DNA of 64,000 nucleotides from Tillus elongatus (lineage: Eukaryota > Arthropoda > Insecta > Coleoptera > Cleridae), in contig OZ023267.1 in assembly GCA_964006375.1 (NCBI GenBank), positions 23,123,739-23,187,738 on the forward strand, given 5' to 3'. The notes under the pieces were generated by a model. It was not told the DNA's origin, ran no database searches, and saw nothing but the letters and a program-made list of their open reading frames with translations. The position numbers and the translations under genes are program-made. The first letter of the stretch is position 1. Every line of letters begins with the position of its first letter. Positions 10,624-27,729 of the stretch are shown piece by piece.

Positions 10624-10800
10624 TAGAGTGGTGCAAACCCATGCTTTTCTCTAACCGAACTATGCACAAACCCAAGCAAATATGTTGCTTCGAACTTCGG
10701 ACCTCTGAAATAGTATGTCTAAGCTTCACACTCAAACTTTGAATTTCTTAAAAATTCAAAATCGAACATCGAACTAACGACAGTCCTTCCATGTTCATAT
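10624..10800. mobile_element. Terminal fragment of a TAGAG-type hAT family
   Basis: Starts TAGAGTGGTGCAAACCCATG and is similar over about 110 bp to the reverse complement of the right end of the element at 12444-14142 (shared block ttgcttcgaactt, then cctctga, then atagtatgtctaag). The hAT at 7956-10621 inserted at its very terminus. Confidence 0.65.
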
Positions 10801-11141
10801 ATCATTTCCTTAAATATAAAATTTAGATATATTGTAACATACAATATTTGTTATATTGAAGATATCTATTCTTTTTGTAAAAATCAAAGGTTTGATAAAG
10901 TTTGCTTTGACTGGGCAAAAATGCCTTCCTGTGCTGATGTTAGTTGTGAAGATCTGTCAACATTGATTCAAAAAGTAGATTTATACATCTATAGCTAAGC
11001 TCAATTATATATACTTTTTGTCTTTTGGTGTTATCCAGGCAGTTTTAACAGTCTTTTAGACTATCGGGGTTAAAGTTGAGCATAATAGTTATATAAGGGA
11101 GGTTTTCGTGAGTCCACTATTGCATATTATTTAATTTGGTA

Positions 11142-12345
11142 TTTTGAACCACTCGTTTTCCAGACAAATGGCGTATATCTAAGGGGATTCCTGTATTCAA
11201 GGCCAGAGATAGGGGTAGAGCTCTTAATTATCGAATTATAGCTATAAGTAATAACTTCTGTAAATTATGGGAAGCTTGGCTCTGTAGACATCTGCCCTTT
11301 CAACTCTTCTCTGTTCTAATACCTGAGCAGCACGGATTTGTTACAAACCGTTCCCCAGCAACCAATCTTGTGTCTTTTACGCAATATGTTTCTGAAGCAC
11401 TCACAGGTAGATGGGGTCTATCTGGATTTCTCTAGGGCTTTTGACCGAGTGGATCACTCCGTCTTGGTTTCTAAGTTGGACAGTGTTGGGTCTTTCTGAC
11501 AGTGTTTTGGCCTTATTTAAATCCTATCTGCACAATGGACAACTATTTGTCGAAGTTAAGGGTTACCGTCTCATAGATTTACCACTTTTTCTGGGATTCC
11601 CTAGGGTTCTCATTTGGAACTGCTACTATTCAATATATATATTAATGGCATAAAAGATCAATTAAATGTCAACTTCTTATTGTACGCCGATGACATCAAA
11701 TTATATCGTAAAGTGACCTCATCCAATGATTGCTTATTACTACAAAATGCCTTAAGCTCCGTACTGATTGGTCTGTTGTAAATCGTATACCTATAAACAT
11801 CAACAAGTCTTGTGTCATGTCATATTATAGGATAAAATCTCAATTGGTCTTCGATTATAATATTAATGGTGAAAATTTGTGTCATCATACATCGGTGAAC
11901 GATTTGGGAGTGACTTTTGATTCACAGCTGGCATTTGTTCCACATATCCAAGACATGTTAGATAAGTCGTACAGGCTTGTAGGTTTCATAATCAGAAATA
12001 GTAAACATTTCAAATCAGAGACGATACTAAAGCTTTACTTCTTGTTTGTCAGGTCTTGATTGGAGTATTGTTCGGTCATTTGGTCCCCGATATATCATGT
12101 CCATATAACATAGAACATCTGCAGCGTAAAATACTGAAGTATTTATGTTTTAGAGAGGATGGTCACTACCACCATCTACTCCCCACACAATCTCACTTCT
12201 ATTCCAATGTGTACAAAATCCCTGCGGTACACCTGCAGAAATCTCACTCCCTGATGTCACCCCAGCACACAAAAATTATAAGCTTCAAGTTTTGCAAGGG
12301 GAGTCCTGTGGCCGACAGAAATCTTGATATGTAAGACTTGGAGCG
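11142..12345 (+). mobile_element. Non-LTR reverse transcriptase remnant, Jockey-like
   Basis: Plus-strand blocks in order: WRISKGIPVFKARDRGRALN (about 11166), a block with IPEQHGFVTNRSPATNLVSF (about 11320), VYLDFSRAFDRVDHSVLVSK (about 11416, the RT motif with the first catalytic Asp), a decayed YADD (cgccgatgacatc near 11688), then NDLGVTFDSQLAFVPHIQ (about 11900) and a C-terminal part to about 12330. At least five frame changes. 5' truncated, without an endonuclease domain. The known family is the Jockey/CR1-like APE elements; I cannot fix the clade. Confidence 0.8.
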
Positions 12346-12443
12346 GGCGTGACAACATAGTACTTGGTTCCGAACTAGGTGGCGACACGTTCACCACTTA
12401 CTTAGTGTAGAAATCTTGATATCAATACGTCTTTATTTATGAC

Positions 12444-14142
12444 TAGAGGTGTGCGAAGCTTCGAAATTCCAAACTGAACTCGAACCTTCGGTTTTGAAAA
12501 TTGTTCGTCTTAGGGGATGTTAGGTAGTTCGAAGTTGAAAATATGTAATTCTCCAAAATAGTTCGAAGTTCGTTGCTCAAAAATACTTATATTCTATGCT
12601 ACCAAAGGTAGCAAAGTTGTAACTCTGTAGTGGCCCCGTTAACCCGGTAGCAGCGCTTTAAACTCTGTATTGGTCCCATTAAGTCGGTAGCGTAATGTCA
12701 GGAGATTTAACCCATGCATATTTTCGACAGTTTGTCGGACACTGAGACATAAGAGAACCATTTAACAATCGCAGAATTATTATTTTTTATATATCCTAGC
12801 ATCCCAATGCCTTTTTTGGTTAAAACATTATAACGGCAGTGTTAGAAACTGATTGGTCAAGTAACTTTTCAGAATTTATGAAGCTTATTACAGATTCTCT
12901 TCCAGAAGCACTAAATTAAAGGTACATTATTTTACAATGAACCAAAACCGTTTAATATTTGCAATCAAGCAACACTTAAAGCTTTTAGTGGTTATTATAT
13001 ATGTACTAGGGATGCACCGGGAACAGATTTTATGTAAAGCCGACTACTGAGTACCTGGCTCGATTAGTATATCGGGTAACAGGTACCCCACGGCCGGGTA
13101 CAAAAAATGACAAGGTTACGATCACCGGCTAGTTTCCGTTGGTCAGTCAGTTTATGCATAAGGGCGAGAGTCACACGAATGCATTCGACGCAGTTTGTTG
13201 ACGCCGTCGATGCAAATATGGATTAACAAATAATACGTACTGTCTGTGTGTTTGCCAATCGCCACGCCCACTGCGCAGACACTGTCTGAGTTTCTGTCGT
13301 GCAACACGTGCGCCGTGCCGTTAGATCTGTTACCAAATTAGCAGTTGTTTGTGCCATATGAACTCGGTTTCTGTTAAATATTATCAAGTGACTAAGCAAC
13401 ATTTTATTTTTTGAAGCCGGGAATGTTTTTGAAGCGCAGAGAAACCGGCTGGTAGCCGAAAACGGTGAACAATGAATTTTTCTGCACCACAATTTAAATT
13501 TACATAATTAACATTGTATGTATAATTAAAAACAATTTGATAAAGTTTACTTAAACGTATTAAATTTCTAGTTATTTATTGGTACTACCCGGCGCCGGGT
13601 ACTGTAATAACCCGGTCTTAATGGGTACCCAGCTAAACAGGCCGGGTAGGCAGGGTACCGGGTACATACCGAGTACCCGGTGCATCCCTAATATGTACCT
13701 ATCATCCTCACTTTTAACCCACTCAATCTGTTAATCTAAAACTGCCTACCTAATACCAAACAACAACAAAATGTTTATAATTGAGTTTAGCGATATACAG
13801 ATGTTGAAGTCTAAACAGTTTTCAATATGCCTATTTGTATTTTTTATTTAACGTTGACTCATCTTCATAACCAACATCAGCACCGAACCCAATCAACCTG
13901 CAAATTTTGTCAAACATTTCATTTTTGTTCGATGTACCAAATACTGTATGCTACAATGTCCCAAAATTTTGTATTTAAGGAAATTATATGTGATCATTGA
14001 AAATGTTTATTTGATTTTAAATTTTGAGAAGTTCGACTCTGAACCTTAGACATACTATCTCAGAGGTTTGAAGTTCGAAGCAACACGTTTGATTGGGTTC
14101 GTTTATAGTTCGGTTTGAAAAACATGGGTTCGCACAGCTCTT
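12444..14142. mobile_element. TAGAG-type hAT-like non-autonomous element
   Basis: Left terminus TAGAGGTGTGCGAA at 12444, right terminus (reverse complement) AGAGCTGTGCGAACCC ending at 14142. Left flank tttatgac (12436-12443). The right flank has drifted here (14143-14150), but the paralogous copy keeps tttatcac at 21878-21885, supporting an 8-bp target duplication. No transposase was seen. A second element (13007-13690) is nested in it. Its right part is duplicated at 21292-21877. Confidence 0.7.
13007..13690. mobile_element. 684-bp TIR element with empty paralogous site
   Basis: Termini TAGGGATGCACCGGG (13007) and ACCCGGTGCATCCCTA (ends 13690), flanked by a perfect 8-bp duplication atatgtac (12999-13006 and 13691-13698). 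The paralogous position 21421-21428 has a single atatgtac and no insert, so the borders are exact. The interior near both ends repeats ccgggtac-type blocks. hAT-like by duplication length; no transposase. Confidence 0.95.
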
Positions 14143-14457
14143 TTTTTTGCCTGCCTTGTTACACATTGATGCGTTTGTTTTTGTAATAACGCCACCTCGT
14201 GGGTGTCTGTATGAGTGCAATAATATACAACCGCTTAATATTCATAACACCCGTATTTGTGTTGTATAAAAATTTTGTAGAATTAACTGCTTTGTTCAAT
14301 ATAGTTTTTAGCATGAAACTCTGTGTTATGCAAAGCAGTTTTTAATCAGACTACCATAAATGTTAAGCAAAGTAGTAATAGACATTATCTCAAAATGTAA
14401 AAAATATGAATAATTTTACTAGCCTTGGAGGGTATTTAGGTAGTCTATGTAAGTTTG

Positions 14458-14697
14458 TCATTTTAAATGCTTATCTATCATGCTTGTTTCTGAATGGAAT
14501 CTAGGACATACACGGCTGTCTTTGAGGCAGCACCCATTATATGAGAAAAATTCCAACTGTGGACGTATCTGTGCTTTATAAAGTGTCAAAAACTGCTGTG
14601 ATGAAAACAAATATTTGACCTGAAACAGAAGCGCAAGCTTCTTTGCTGCTGCTTTGGCAATATTGGAAACATGTGCCAGAGCAAAGATTATCTGCAT
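14458..14697 (-). pseudogene. Non-LTR RT C-terminal fragment
   Basis: The minus strand gives AAAKKLALLFQVKYLFSS, then LTLYKAQIRPQLE, which aligns with AAAKKLGFLFRARKYF...LYTLYTSQIRPNLEYCSHIW of the retrotransposon family at 27730-30117. It is a short old fragment in the 3' flank of KRR1 and is duplicated with it (22185-22415). Confidence 0.7.
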
Positions 14698-14929
14698 CGG
14701 TTATGCCCAATGTGGAAATTGTGGACTTTCTGCCGTCTGGGCACTAGAATATGGATATATGATAGGGATTATGATTTTGTATTACTTACTCTGATTTCAC
14801 TTAAAAATATATCTAAAAGAAACCGAGTGATGCCACTTACTTTAAGAAAAGTTCCATGTACTCTTATTTAGACCATGAAAATATAACAAAAGAAAATTAA
14901 ACACAAGCTTACAGCTGCTTATAATTTTT

Positions 14930-20335
<5,406 letters not shown>

Positions 20336-21291
20336 GTTTTAACTATTCTATTTGCTGGATATAATCTATTCATTAGATAATAGTATTCACAAATCAACTT
20401 TATTTTTCGATGTCGTCATAGTGATTTGGATTGCTATTTATATAATTGAAAAACAGCAATGTGTTCAATTTTTTTTTTACATATGAGTTAGATATGTACG
20501 CAGAATCTACACTTGTTTCACTGAAAATACTAATACAACGCGCAATACCTAAACACACAGTATGATAACATATAACACACTCTTGTCTTGGATGTAGCGA
20601 GTGTTGATGTGATTTCTGCTCTACCAATAACTAATAGAAAATAACTCAAACATTACTAGCCCTTCTGAATTCAAGGATCACATGTAGGGAAGCAAAATAT
20701 CTTGCATAAAGTAAGTCGTCCGGTCGCCATATTTGTTCGCACCAGTGTTGTACCTTGTATGTTTACTGTGTTGTTTTGCAACTTTTTCTATTATCCAGCA
20801 AGCTATTTGCGAATTTTAAGTAATTAATAATGGTCCTATGTTCTAATTTTGGTTGTTTTTGGATAAATATATTGTCACATTTGTCTATGAGAATTACGTT
20901 ATGAACTTTGTTATTCTGTGGTCAGATGTCTGTTATAAATTGTGTTGGTAAGAGCGAACACTCTGGAATTATATTTCTAGAATGGACCAGAAGCGACAGG
21001 TATAGAAAAGTGTAGAAGATTTAGAATCTCTATGGAGAGTATAACTAGACAAACGGTACATAGAGTTAGTTAGTTCGGTATTGAATAAGGTGGTGTAGAA
21101 AAGTGACATAGAGTATTAAGCGAGTCAACAGTAAGTGTTGGTGTATAAGCTATCGGAGAAGGCGATGGTGGAATATAGTTCTATGGACATTTAATAATAA
21201 AGAGAAATATTTTAGTTAACACTGGTGTTGGAAAATAGTTGGTCATGATAAATTAGTAGTTTGAAAAGCTGTGTTTTGTTAATCAACAAAA
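20336..21291. other. Spacer between duplication units; possible solo LTR
   Basis: Not duplicated elsewhere in the window. A stretch from about 20933 (TGTTATAAATTG) to 21226 (TTAGTTAACA) has TGTTA/TAACA ends and an internal AATAAAGAG near its 3' end, which resembles a solo LTR of about 290 bp. I found no matching target duplication, so this is weak. No gene is visible. Confidence 0.25.
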
Positions 21292-22184
21292 AGAATTTAT
21301 TAAGCTAATTGCAGAGTCTCTTCCAGAAGCACTAAATTAAAGGTACGTTATTTCATAATGAACCAAAACAGTTTAATATTCGCAGTCAAGCGACACTTTA
21401 AAGTTTTTAGTGGTTATTATATATGTACCTATCATCCTCACTTTTAACCCCCTCAATCTGTAAATCTAAAACTGCCTACCTAATACCAAACAACAAAATG
21501 TTTATAATTGAGCTTACCGATATATAGATGTTGAAGTCTAAACAGTTTTAAATATGCCCATTTGTATTTTTGATTCAACGTCGATTCGTCTTCATAACCA
21601 AGATCAGCACCGAACCCAATCAACATGCAAATTTTTTCAAACATTTTCTTTTTGTCCGATGTACCAAATATTGTATGCTACAATGTCCAAAAAATTTGTA
21701 TTTAAGGAAATTATATATGATCATTGAAAATGTTGTTTCGATTTTAAATTTTGAGAAGTTCAAAGTTCAACTCTGAACCTTAGACATACTATCTCAGAGG
21801 TTCGAAGATCGAAGCAACAGATTTGATTGGGTTTGTTTATAGTTCGGTTTGAAAAAACATGGGTTCGCACAGCTCTATTTATCACCTGCCTTGTTACATA
21901 TTGATGTGTTTGTTTTTGTAATAAAACTGCCTCGTGGGTGTCTGTATGAGTGCAAAAATATACAACCGTTTAATATTCATAACACCCGTATTTGTGTGAA
22001 ATTGTAAAATTTTGTAGAATTAACTGTTTTGTTCAATATAGCTTTAGTATGAAACTGTGTTATGCAAAGCGGTTGTTAATCAGACTACCATAAACGTTAA
22101 GCAAAGTAGTAATAGACATCTCAAAACGTAAAAAACATAAGTTTACTAGCCTAGAAGGGTATTTAGGTAGTCTATGTAAGTTTG

Positions 22185-22415
22185 TCATTTCAAATGCTTA
22201 TCTATCATGCTTGTTTCTGAATCGAATCTAGGAGACACACGGCTGTCTTTGAGGCAGCACTCATTATATGAGAACAATTCCAACTGTGGACGTATCTGTG
22301 CTTTATAAAGTGTCAAAAGCTGCTGTGATGAAAACAAATCTTTGACCTGAAACAGAAACGCAAGCTTCTTTGCTGCTGCTTTGGCAATATTGGAAACATG
22401 TAAGTGCCAGAACAA
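22185..22415 (-). pseudogene. Non-LTR RT C-terminal fragment (duplicate)
   Basis: Paralogue of 14458-14697, with AAAKKLAFLFQVKDLFSS and LYKAQIRPQLE. It moved as part of the segmental duplication. Confidence 0.7.
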
Positions 22416-22683
22416 AGATTATCTGAATCAGTTATACCCAATGTGGAAATTGTAGACTTTCTGTACAGTATTTTACCAGCCATCTGAACGTCTGGGCACT
22501 GGAATATGGATATATGATAGGGATTATGATTTTGTATTACTTACTCTGATTTCACTTTAAAAATATCTAAAAGAAACCAAGTGATACCACTTACTTTAAG
22601 AAAAGTTCCATGTACTCTTATTTAGACCATGAAAATATAACAAAAGAAAATTAAACACAAGCTTACAGCTGCTTATAATTTTT

Positions 22684-23983
<1,300 letters not shown>

Positions 23984-24634
23984 TTATTAAATATTTTATT
24001 TGATTTTGTAACTTTAGAATTATTTTTTTTGAGGGCCATAATATCTAATGGCGCTTCACTTTGTTTCTTATTTTGAGATAAAATACTTGGCTCTTCTGGC
24101 GGAATAAAAGCTTTATTACGCCTTTCTTCTCGATTCTCTGCTGTCTTGGCATGTCTTTCTTCCCTTTCTTTTGCCTCCTTTTAAGGAAATATTCACCAGT
24201 AGCAAGTTGTCTATCGACCTGGAAACAAATAAAATATGTTTATATGTTGCAAGATTATCAAAAAATCTCTTGGTTGCCCAGCAAACACGCAACCATCGGC
24301 CGTCTGACGTGATAATGCCGTCTGTGCTGGTTCAGTAACAGCAACGACAAAAAGGCGCTTTACCCTTACCTTATTGGCGTTGGCAAAATGTAAATAATAT
24401 CTATGATATTCCACAGTACCTAACCAATGTTGGCTATGCGGTGCGAATTATCGCTTTTTCATAGTACCGGTAAAACGCTGGAGAAGTGCAGGGTAGCCAT
24501 AATAGCCCTCGTCTGCTCGTCTATCATCGTGAGCCGATAGTGTTGGCGCATGTCCATGGCGATAGCACAAAAGAAAACATTAAAACTATGTTTATGTGTT
24601 GTAGTGCTGTGTGCTTGAGATTAATTAAAGTAAA

Positions 24635-25178
24635 ATGATAACTGATAAAACACAAGAAATTATCTGTCGCAAGGCAATAGGTAAGTTAATCATTTTTTAA
24701 TTTATTTATAGTCTTATCGCATTATATTAAATGTAGTATTCTCACAGTATGCAAATCATGAGCACTTGAATGTATAGTTTGTTTCTAAAACACGCAAATA
24801 TTGGTAACTGATTTTGTGTGTCAGCTCTATTGTATTATTCACCATTCTTTCTTCATCATTAAGAGAAGAAAGTAACATTATTGAGATTGATTAATTCAAT
24901 ATAACCAATACTACGTCTTGACCAACATTATTAAACTTATTATTTGTAAATGTTGCATTGTGGAAAAATTGAACATTTTTCGTTGATATAATGTCTGATT
25001 TTCAGAAACAGTGAGCAAGAACCCTTTGTGTGAAGATGCCAGACAACAAAAAGGTGACTCATTAAAGTTTTGCCTTCGTAATGCAGCAGACAGTGAAGAA
25101 TATAGGAGACAAAAATATGTTTTAGGAAAAATATTGTATGCTAAGCCTGAAACTCAAGTGCTAGATGGAATGTTTTAA
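24635..25178 (+). CDS. Unrecognised two-exon small protein, 72 aa
   Basis: Exon 1 24635-24680 (ATG after an in-frame TAA, 15 codons plus one base) ends at a strong donor, ATAG|gtaagt. Exon 2 25006-25178 follows a good acceptor (tgattttcag|AAACAG), and the phases match. The product starts MITDKTQEIICRKAIE, has a charged middle (KNPLCEDARQQKGDSLKF) and ends PETQVLDGMF before TAA. It is hydrophilic, without signal peptide or membrane segment. I do not recognise a family. It lies wholly within the 2.03-kb insertion, so it could be a captured gene, a fragment of a transposon protein, or the first exons of something longer. The splice signals and open frame are seen; expression is inference. Confidence 0.4.
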
Positions 25179-25210
25179 GTAGTTTACAGTTGGAAAAGAT
25201 AATACATCCT

Positions 25211-25245
25211 CTGATGATGCTAACCTTGTTAGTGAAACGATCGTC
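25211..25245 (+). ncRNA. Hammerhead-like motif 33 bp after the small ORF
   Basis: Plus strand: CTGATGA, GCTAAC paired with GTTAGT, GAAAC, GATC, GTC. It is almost identical to the motif at 2967-3003 (minus), so it is a second member of the same repeat. Helix I is very weak here. The source is probably a Penelope-like element end. Confidence 0.4.
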
Positions 25246-25664
25246 AAATCTTTAAAAATGTGCTGTGGTGAAATTTCAAATCTCAATTAGTGGACAAACC
25301 AGATATGGATACAGCGTCTCTTGAAAAGGACATCTTAGGGAATTGTTCGTGCAGTCAAGTGTACATACTCGCAAATATTCACTTATTATTTTCACCAATT
25401 ATTAGCTATAAATATTATACAGGTCGTGTTTCATCTCTTTAAGTTTGTTTATGCGAGTGCATATGTGCTGAGTACACATGGATATTCAGACTATATGAAT
25501 GTATATGTACCTACTAAAATATTGGATGGATTCTCAAATTACTATTTCATTTATGAGTTTCTTTATTGGTATTTTATTTAGCATTATTGTTAATTTTGAC
25601 ACATGTATATTTTATTTATTGGTAATTGCAAAAGTTACTATTTTATTTTAATGACATTAAAACA

Positions 25665-25668
<4 letters not shown>

Positions 25669-25718
<50 letters not shown>
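25669..25718. repeat. (TA)n microsatellite
   Basis: 50 bp of TA inside the 2.03-kb insertion. Confidence 0.95.
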
Positions 25719-25722
<4 letters not shown>

Positions 25723-25946
25723 TTGGTTTTTATTTCATTTTTTCTATGTCCCATAATATAAAAAAACCGTTTCAATATCCTGATTTTTTGCAATAATAAA
25801 ATCTAGGTCTACAAAATTGAATATCAATGAAAATAATGGTCTGTATTGATGGGTTATATTTATAAATTACCAATAATAATTTAACAATTTGATAGGTTCC
25901 TTATGCATACTTATTCCTAAATCATGTTGATCAGTATTGGACCATT

Positions 25947-25948
<2 letters not shown>

Positions 25949-26022
<74 letters not shown>
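25949..26022. repeat. (TA)n microsatellite
   Basis: About 74 bp of TA inside the 2.03-kb insertion, followed by the ccagcat-repeat end region. Confidence 0.95.
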
Positions 26023-26025
<3 letters not shown>

Positions 26026-26702
26026 GAGTAGTGCTGGTCCTTCATGGTAGAAGTAGTGGGCCACCTAAAATTGAGCATAAAATTGATATAAGTGCCTGAG
26101 CAATGCAGATTTGATATTGAAATCAACCAGCTCAGTAGCATTGGTAATGTGCTTGACCTGTAATGTATGTGCTGGCTAAGAGACTGTTGGCCAGAGTTTC
26201 CTATATTTACCGGCCCAGCATTGTATTCAAGCACTACTCCAGCAATGCAAGTGCCGGGTACCAGCTATGACGCCAATACTGGGCCAGCATTAAAGGTTAG
26301 CTGGGTGTTTATTTTTTGTTTCGTCCTACAGCAAAACCATAGCCATAACCTGTATGACGTACCATGTATCTTTTGATGGTGAAATAAAGAACTATTAACT
26401 ATGTACTTAAATAGTAATAGGCATATCAGAGCAATAAGCACCGTCCGACAATGCCGCCCTTGCAATGCATGAAATTACGGGACGACCAGTCTACTTAAGG
26501 ATCGGCCATAATGGTTATTAAATTTAAAGAGTGGTGTAATAAGTGATAAAATACAAACAAAAATACCTTGCTTTCTTCTCGTTCTGGTGGAAAGGGTGTA
26601 TATGGTTTCTTCTCTTTCTTCTTTTTCGGTTGCTTACGTTTGCTAATATTCTTATTAACATACTTGGGTAAGAACCTGGCCCAATTTTCATTTTTTAACT
26701 TA

Positions 26703-27083
<381 letters not shown>

Positions 27084-27086
27084 TCA

Positions 27087-27350
<264 letters not shown>

Positions 27351-27729
27351 CTAATGGCGCGCTTCAATTTGTTTCTTATTTTGAGATGAAATACTTGGCT
27401 CTTCTGGCGGAATAAAAGCTTTATTTCGCCTTTCTTCTCGATTCTCTGCTGCCTTGACATGTCTTTCTTCACTTTCTTTTTCCTTCTTTGCACGTTTTTG
27501 TTCTTTATTGAGGAAATATTCACCAGTAGCAAGTTGTCTATCCACCTGGAAACAATAAATAAAAGATGTTTATATGTTGCAAGATTATCAAAAATTCTCT
27601 TTTATTTTTTGTTTCGTCCTACAGCAAAACCATAGCCATAACCTGTATGACGTACCATGTATCTTTTGATGGTGAAATAAAGAACTATTAACTATGTACT
27701 TAAATAGTAATAGGCGATATCGTTATTTT

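Larger units (their letters stand above)
24274..26301. mobile_element. 2.03-kb insertion in KRR1 copy 3 intron
   Basis: Borders come from comparison with the intact intron (ctcttgggtgttt at 15249-15261): here ctcttgg stops at 24273 and resumes as tgggtgttt at 26302, leaving a possible 3-bp target duplication TGG. The left end starts ttgcccagcaaac. The right end carries several degenerate copies of ctgggccagcatt (about 26170-26295). No perfect terminal inverted repeat. It contains the two-exon small ORF, a hammerhead-like motif and two (TA)n tracts. The superfamily is unknown to me. Confidence 0.7.

Noticed and set aside
20829..20890. THAP-like start MVLCSNFGCFW
   Set aside because: Only the first few residues resemble a THAP start; the frame stops soon and no C2CH pattern or splice site follows.
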